The notes below the pieces were generated by a model. That model saw nothing but the letters and a program-made list of their open reading frames with translations. It searched no databases and had not been told where the DNA came from. From positions 1 through 9,706 of the forward strand of contig JAKQXK010000247.1 of the NCBI GenBank assembly GCA_029561505.1: DNA of 9,706 nucleotides, given 5' to 3'. Below are positions 6,881 through 9,706 of the stretch, piece by piece; position 1 is the first letter of the stretch, and every line of letters starts with the position of its first letter. The position numbers and the translations under genes were made by a program. The stretch comes from Spirochaetota bacterium (GTDB taxonomy: Bacteria; Spirochaetota; Leptospiria; Turneriellales; Turneriellaceae).

Positions 6881-7395
6881 GACGCTCGGGCGCCGCGCTG
6901 CTGCTTTTTCTGGGCTCAGCGGTACTGCGCGCCGAACCGGGTGATGCACGGCTCGTGATTGCGACGCCGACGGGGCGTTTGAACCCCGAGGTGCGCGCAT
7001 TTCTCTTGCGGCGGTTTTCGCCCATCGAGCTGCAGGCGATGACGGGCGAAGCGCTCTATCGCGAAAAGCCGCAGCTGCCGACGCCGGTTTGTTCTGAATC
7101 TGCGTGGTATCTGTTTTCGCCGACGGGCAGCCTCGGTGGCCACGGCTGTATAACGAATAGCCGGGCCGCCGATGCAGAGCGGGAAATCCGCCGCGCTTAT
7201 GTCGGCGTGCTCGCGCAAAAGCGCCCGCAGCGTACCGCCAATTCTGACGCAATCGAAGCCGTTATCGCTGCGGCGGCTGCCGGGCAGATACCCGAAGCAC
7301 GCACAAAACTCAAAGAACTTGAGGCGCGAAAGCTCAGCGCTGAAGAAGAAAAGCTCGTGCGCCGTCTGCGGCTCTATCTCGGCCGCGCGCGTTAA
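6877..7395 (+). CDS. Small exported protein of unknown function
   Basis: I do not recognise this 172-residue protein. Residues 1-19 form a clear signal peptide (charged MRR, hydrophobic AALLLFLGSAV, probable cleavage after LRA), so it should act in the periplasm or beyond. The mature part has two cysteines, C72 and C91, flanking an aromatic and glycine-rich stretch (SAWYLFSPTGSLGGHG), which could form a disulfide. Residues 96-115 and 123-172 look helical; the latter has an alanine-rich segment and then a charged Lys/Glu/Arg helix ending in LYLGRAR, suggesting a coiled or protein-binding tail. Its ATG overlaps the A2M stop as ATGA and has no Shine-Dalgarno of its own, so it is probably translated by coupling from the A2M message and made with it. 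It is not one of the yfa-operon proteins (such as DUF1175) that I can recall. A partner or accessory of the A2M protein is the simplest inference. Confidence 0.75.
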   Translation: MRRSGAALLLFLGSAVLRAEPGDARLVIATPTGRLNPEVRAFLLRRFSPIELQAMTGEALYREKPQLPTPVCSESAWYLFSPTGSLGGHGCITNSRAADAEREIRRAYVGVLAQKRPQRTANSDAIEAVIAAAAAGQIPEARTKLKELEARKLSAEEEKLVRRLRLYLGRAR

Positions 7396-7413
7396 CGCTT
7401 GCCCCGCAGGGAC

Positions 7414-7443
7414 ATTTCAGAATACCTGTTTCTATTCTGAAAT
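7414..7443. repeat. Perfect 11-bp inverted repeat, possible operator or attenuator
   Basis: ATTTCAGAATA (7414-7424) and TATTCTGAAAT (7433-7443) are exact reverse complements around the 8-base loop CCTGTTTC. It lies in the 79-bp gap between the small exported protein and the transglutaminase gene. The stem is AT-rich and no T-run follows, so it is not a classical intrinsic terminator. Candidate roles are a dimeric regulator's operator, an mRNA-stabilising 3' end or a weak attenuator. Confidence 0.5.
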
Positions 7444-7461
7444 TCTGGCATCAACTTTGCA

Positions 7462-7477
7462 AGAGAGATAAACCTTG
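7462..7477 (+). promoter_or_regulatory. Ribosome-binding site and TTG start of the transglutaminase gene
   Basis: The purine run AGAGAG (7462-7467) lies 7 nt before TTG at 7475-7477. An in-frame TAA at 7469-7471 blocks any earlier start, and the next in-frame ATG is over 400 bases downstream, inside conserved sequence. The N-terminus produced (MIRVSLTHLTEYTYDR) aligns with the normal beginning of the family, so this TTG is almost certainly the true start. Confidence 0.75.
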
Positions 7478-9706
7478 ATACGCGTCAGCCTCACGCATCT
7501 GACGGAGTACACGTACGACCGCGCCGTCGCGCTTTCGCCACACGTGATACGCCTGCGCCCGGCGCCGCATACGCGAACGCATATCGAATCGTATGCGCTC
7601 AGCGTCTCACCCGAAAAGCAATTTCTGAACTGGCAGCAAGATCCGTTTGCCAACTGGCAGGCGAGGCTGGTTTTTCCCGAAAAGACGCAGAAGCTCAGCG
7701 TGCGCGTGAACCTCGTCGCGCACATCAAGGTCTATAACCCTTTTGATTTTTTTACCGAAGAATATGCCGAGCGTTATCCGTTTGAGTATGAAACCAAACT
7801 CGCGCACGAACTGCAACCGTACCTGAAGGTCTCTGACCCTGCAAACGAGCTTGCCGAATTCGCAGCCGGCTTTCGCGGCGACGGGCTCACGATGGTCGAT
7901 TTTCTCGTCGGCATCAACCAGCATGTGCGGCAGAAGGTAAACTATGTCATTCGTATGGAGCCGGGCGTGCAGAGCGTCGGCGAAACGCTCACAAAAAGTT
8001 CTGGCTCATGCCGCGACAGCGCATTCTTACTTGTTCAGCTTTTGCGCCACTTCGGCATCGCCGCGCGTTTTGTATCAGGATATCTCATTCAACTGAAGGC
8101 CGACACCGTTGCGGCAGGCAGCGAAGCCGGCCCGCAGACAGACTTTACCGACCTGCATGCTTGGGCCGAGGCATTTATTCCGGGTGCAGGGTGGGTGGGG
8201 CTCGACGCCACTTCGGGGCTGCTTGCGGCCGAAGGGCATATTCCGCTCGCAGCGACCCCAGAACCCGAAAGTGCTGCGGCGATTCACGGCTTCAGCGAAC
8301 CTTGCAATTCGAAGCTGCATTTTGAAATGCACGTCGAGCGCATCAGCGAAACGCCACGCGTGAGTAAGCCTTATACAGAAGAAGTATGGCAACAGATTCT
8401 TGGTTTGGGTGAGAAGATCGATAAGGTGCTCGCGAAGTCTGACATGCGGCTTTCAATAGGTGGCGAGCCAACCTTCGTTTCAGCGACTGACCGTGAAAGC
8501 CGCCAGTGGAACTTCGATGCACTCGGCGAAGATAAATATCGCCTCAGCGAAGCGCTGCTCGAAAAGCTTTATGGCATTTACTGCAAAGGCGGTATTATTC
8601 TTCGCTCGCAGGGCAAATGGTATCCCGGTGAACCACTGCCACGCTGGTCGCTCGATTGTTTTTGGCTGAAAGACGGCACTGCGCTGTGGAACAATCTGAA
8701 ATTGCTGGGTATCTCTGAAATACGGCCACGCCCGGCGGTGCTTCAAGACGCCGAAGCCTTCATTCAGGCCCTGGCCAAATCTCTTGCCTTACCCGGTGAC
8801 TGTATGCAACCGGCTTACGAAGACCCGGCATATTATATAACTGCTGAAGCGAAGTTGCCGCCTCAATTCGAGAAAGAAATTACCGGCAACTCATTCGATG
8901 AAATCGAACGCCGGCGGCTGCTGGCAGTGCTCGACAAAGGGCTGGGTTCACCGGTAGGCTTCTGTCTGCCGCTTAAATACAATTCGACTCGCGGTGTGTG
9001 GCAGAGCGCGCGTATCAGATTTCGCCGCAGTTTCTTATCGCTGATACCCGGTGATTCACCGCTGGGCCTCAGGTTACCCTTAGCTTCGATCACCGAAACC
9101 GTTGAGGTCGATGCGGTCGAAGACCCGCTCGTGCGTAAGAAGCATGCCGTCGGCGTTGCGGGCGAAGTGCGCGACGAACCGATACGCACATTTCTTTGCG
9201 CCGAAATCAGAAATGAAAAGCTCTGGGTGTTCTTGCCGCCTGTGAACACACTCGATGAATTTGTCACGCTCGTCGGTATCGCAGAAAAGATTGCCGCCAA
9301 TCTCTCGCTGGTGTTGCACCTCGAAGGTTATGAACCCCCGAAAGACGGGCGGCTCGGCTTTTTTCGCATTACCCCAGACCCCGGTGTCATTGAGGTGAAT
9401 CTTTTTCCCTCGAGTTCGATGAAAGAAGCTGCGGCTAAAACGCAGGTGATCTATGACGAAGCAGAAAAACTCGGGCTCACGACCGATCGCTACATGCTCG
9501 ATGGCCGGCCATCGGCGACGGGGGGCGGCAACCACATAACCGTCGGCGCGCTGAACCCGGCAGACAGCCCGTTCTTGCGGCGCGCAGACCTATTGGCTTC
9601 GCTGGTCGCCTACTGGCAGAACCATCCGGCGCTCTCTTACCTCTTTAGCGGCATGTTTATTGGGCCGACGTCGCAGGCCCCGCGCATCGACGAAGCGCGC
9701 GATGCG
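7475..9706 (+). CDS. Transglutaminase-like protein fused to DUF2126 putative amidoligase (partial; continues past right edge)
   Basis: This reading frame has no stop in its 744 codons and runs off the right edge; relatives are about 1100 residues, so roughly the last third is missing. Residues 1-90 match the bacterial transglutaminase N-terminal domain (YTYDRAVALSPHVIRLRPAP). The transglutaminase core follows with a full Cys-His-Asp triad: C179 in GSCRDSAFLLVQ, H228 in DLHAWAEAF and D244 in GLDATSGLL. The DUF2126 region (Pfam putative amidoligase, GS-like carboxylate-amine ligase proposal) begins near 322 with LSIGGEPTFVS and continues through QGKWYPGEPLPRWSLD, RLPLASI, TPDPGVIEVNLFP, GGGNHI and SYLFSGMFIGPTSQAPR. 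The family is often found with circularly permuted ATP-grasp and alpha-E genes, which could lie beyond the edge. No signal peptide is visible, so it is probably cytoplasmic. The reaction is not established for the family; ligation and cleavage of amide bonds in an unusual peptide is the favoured prediction. Confidence 0.92.
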   Translation, partial: MIRVSLTHLTEYTYDRAVALSPHVIRLRPAPHTRTHIESYALSVSPEKQFLNWQQDPFANWQARLVFPEKTQKLSVRVNLVAHIKVYNPFDFFTEEYAERYPFEYETKLAHELQPYLKVSDPANELAEFAAGFRGDGLTMVDFLVGINQHVRQKVNYVIRMEPGVQSVGETLTKSSGSCRDSAFLLVQLLRHFGIAARFVSGYLIQLKADTVAAGSEAGPQTDFTDLHAWAEAFIPGAGWVGLDATSGLLAAEGHIPLAATPEPESAAAIHGFSEPCNSKLHFEMHVERISETPRVSKPYTEEVWQQILGLGEKIDKVLAKSDMRLSIGGEPTFVSATDRESRQWNFDALGEDKYRLSEALLEKLYGIYCKGGIILRSQGKWYPGEPLPRWSLDCFWLKDGTALWNNLKLLGISEIRPRPAVLQDAEAFIQALAKSLALPGDCMQPAYEDPAYYITAEAKLPPQFEKEITGNSFDEIERRRLLAVLDKGLGSPVGFCLPLKYNSTRGVWQSARIRFRRSFLSLIPGDSPLGLRLPLASITETVEVDAVEDPLVRKKHAVGVAGEVRDEPIRTFLCAEIRNEKLWVFLPPVNTLDEFVTLVGIAEKIAANLSLVLHLEGYEPPKDGRLGFFRITPDPGVIEVNLFPSSSMKEAAAKTQVIYDEAEKLGLTTDRYMLDGRPSATGGGNHITVGALNPADSPFLRRADLLASLVAYWQNHPALSYLFSGMFIGPTSQAPRIDEARDA

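Noticed and set aside
7414..7443. Intrinsic terminator after the small exported protein
   Set aside because: The hairpin is perfect but AT-rich and no T-run follows, so I report it as an inverted repeat of unknown role.

Overview
The window looks like ordinary chromosomal DNA of a moderately GC-rich, diderm (Gram-negative-type) bacterium. It holds a murG fragment, so the cell makes peptidoglycan, and two proteins with cleavable signal peptides, one of them a bacterial alpha-2-macroglobulin (A2M). A Leptospiraceae-type spirochaete (Turneriella/Leptonema-like) would fit the composition and gene style, but that is a guess. I see no mobile element, CRISPR array, rRNA or tRNA, and no gap longer than 80 bp between genes.

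Layout: two tightly packed gene sets diverge from a short AT-rich intergenic stretch (2187-2260). Leftward (minus strand) run a SAM-dependent methyltransferase with an N-terminal zinc-ribbon-like segment (1329-2186), an HD-domain protein resembling a CCA-adding enzyme without its nucleotidyltransferase head (83-1327), and the first 28 codons of murG (1-86, cut by the window edge). Spacing is 1 bp and then a 4-bp ATGA overlap, so this is almost certainly one operon. A strong hairpin covers the murG ribosome-binding site.

Rightward (plus strand) run a 1539-residue A2M protein with an intact thioester motif (2261-6880), a 172-residue secreted protein of unknown function overlapping it by 4 bp (6877-7395), and after a 79-bp gap with a perfect 11-bp inverted repeat, a TTG-started transglutaminase fused to a DUF2126 putative amidoligase (7475 to beyond the right edge).

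How they may work together: the plus-strand set combines a thioester protein able to bond covalently to targets with an enzyme whose two domains both belong to amide/isopeptide bond chemistry, with an unknown exported protein between them. The most distinctive observation is that the A2M protein contains exactly one cysteine in 1539 residues, the thioester cysteine. The A2M also lacks a lipobox and is not beside a pbpC-like gene in this window, unlike the E. coli YfhM arrangement. A functional link between A2M and the transglutaminase-amidoligase is inferred from adjacency only.
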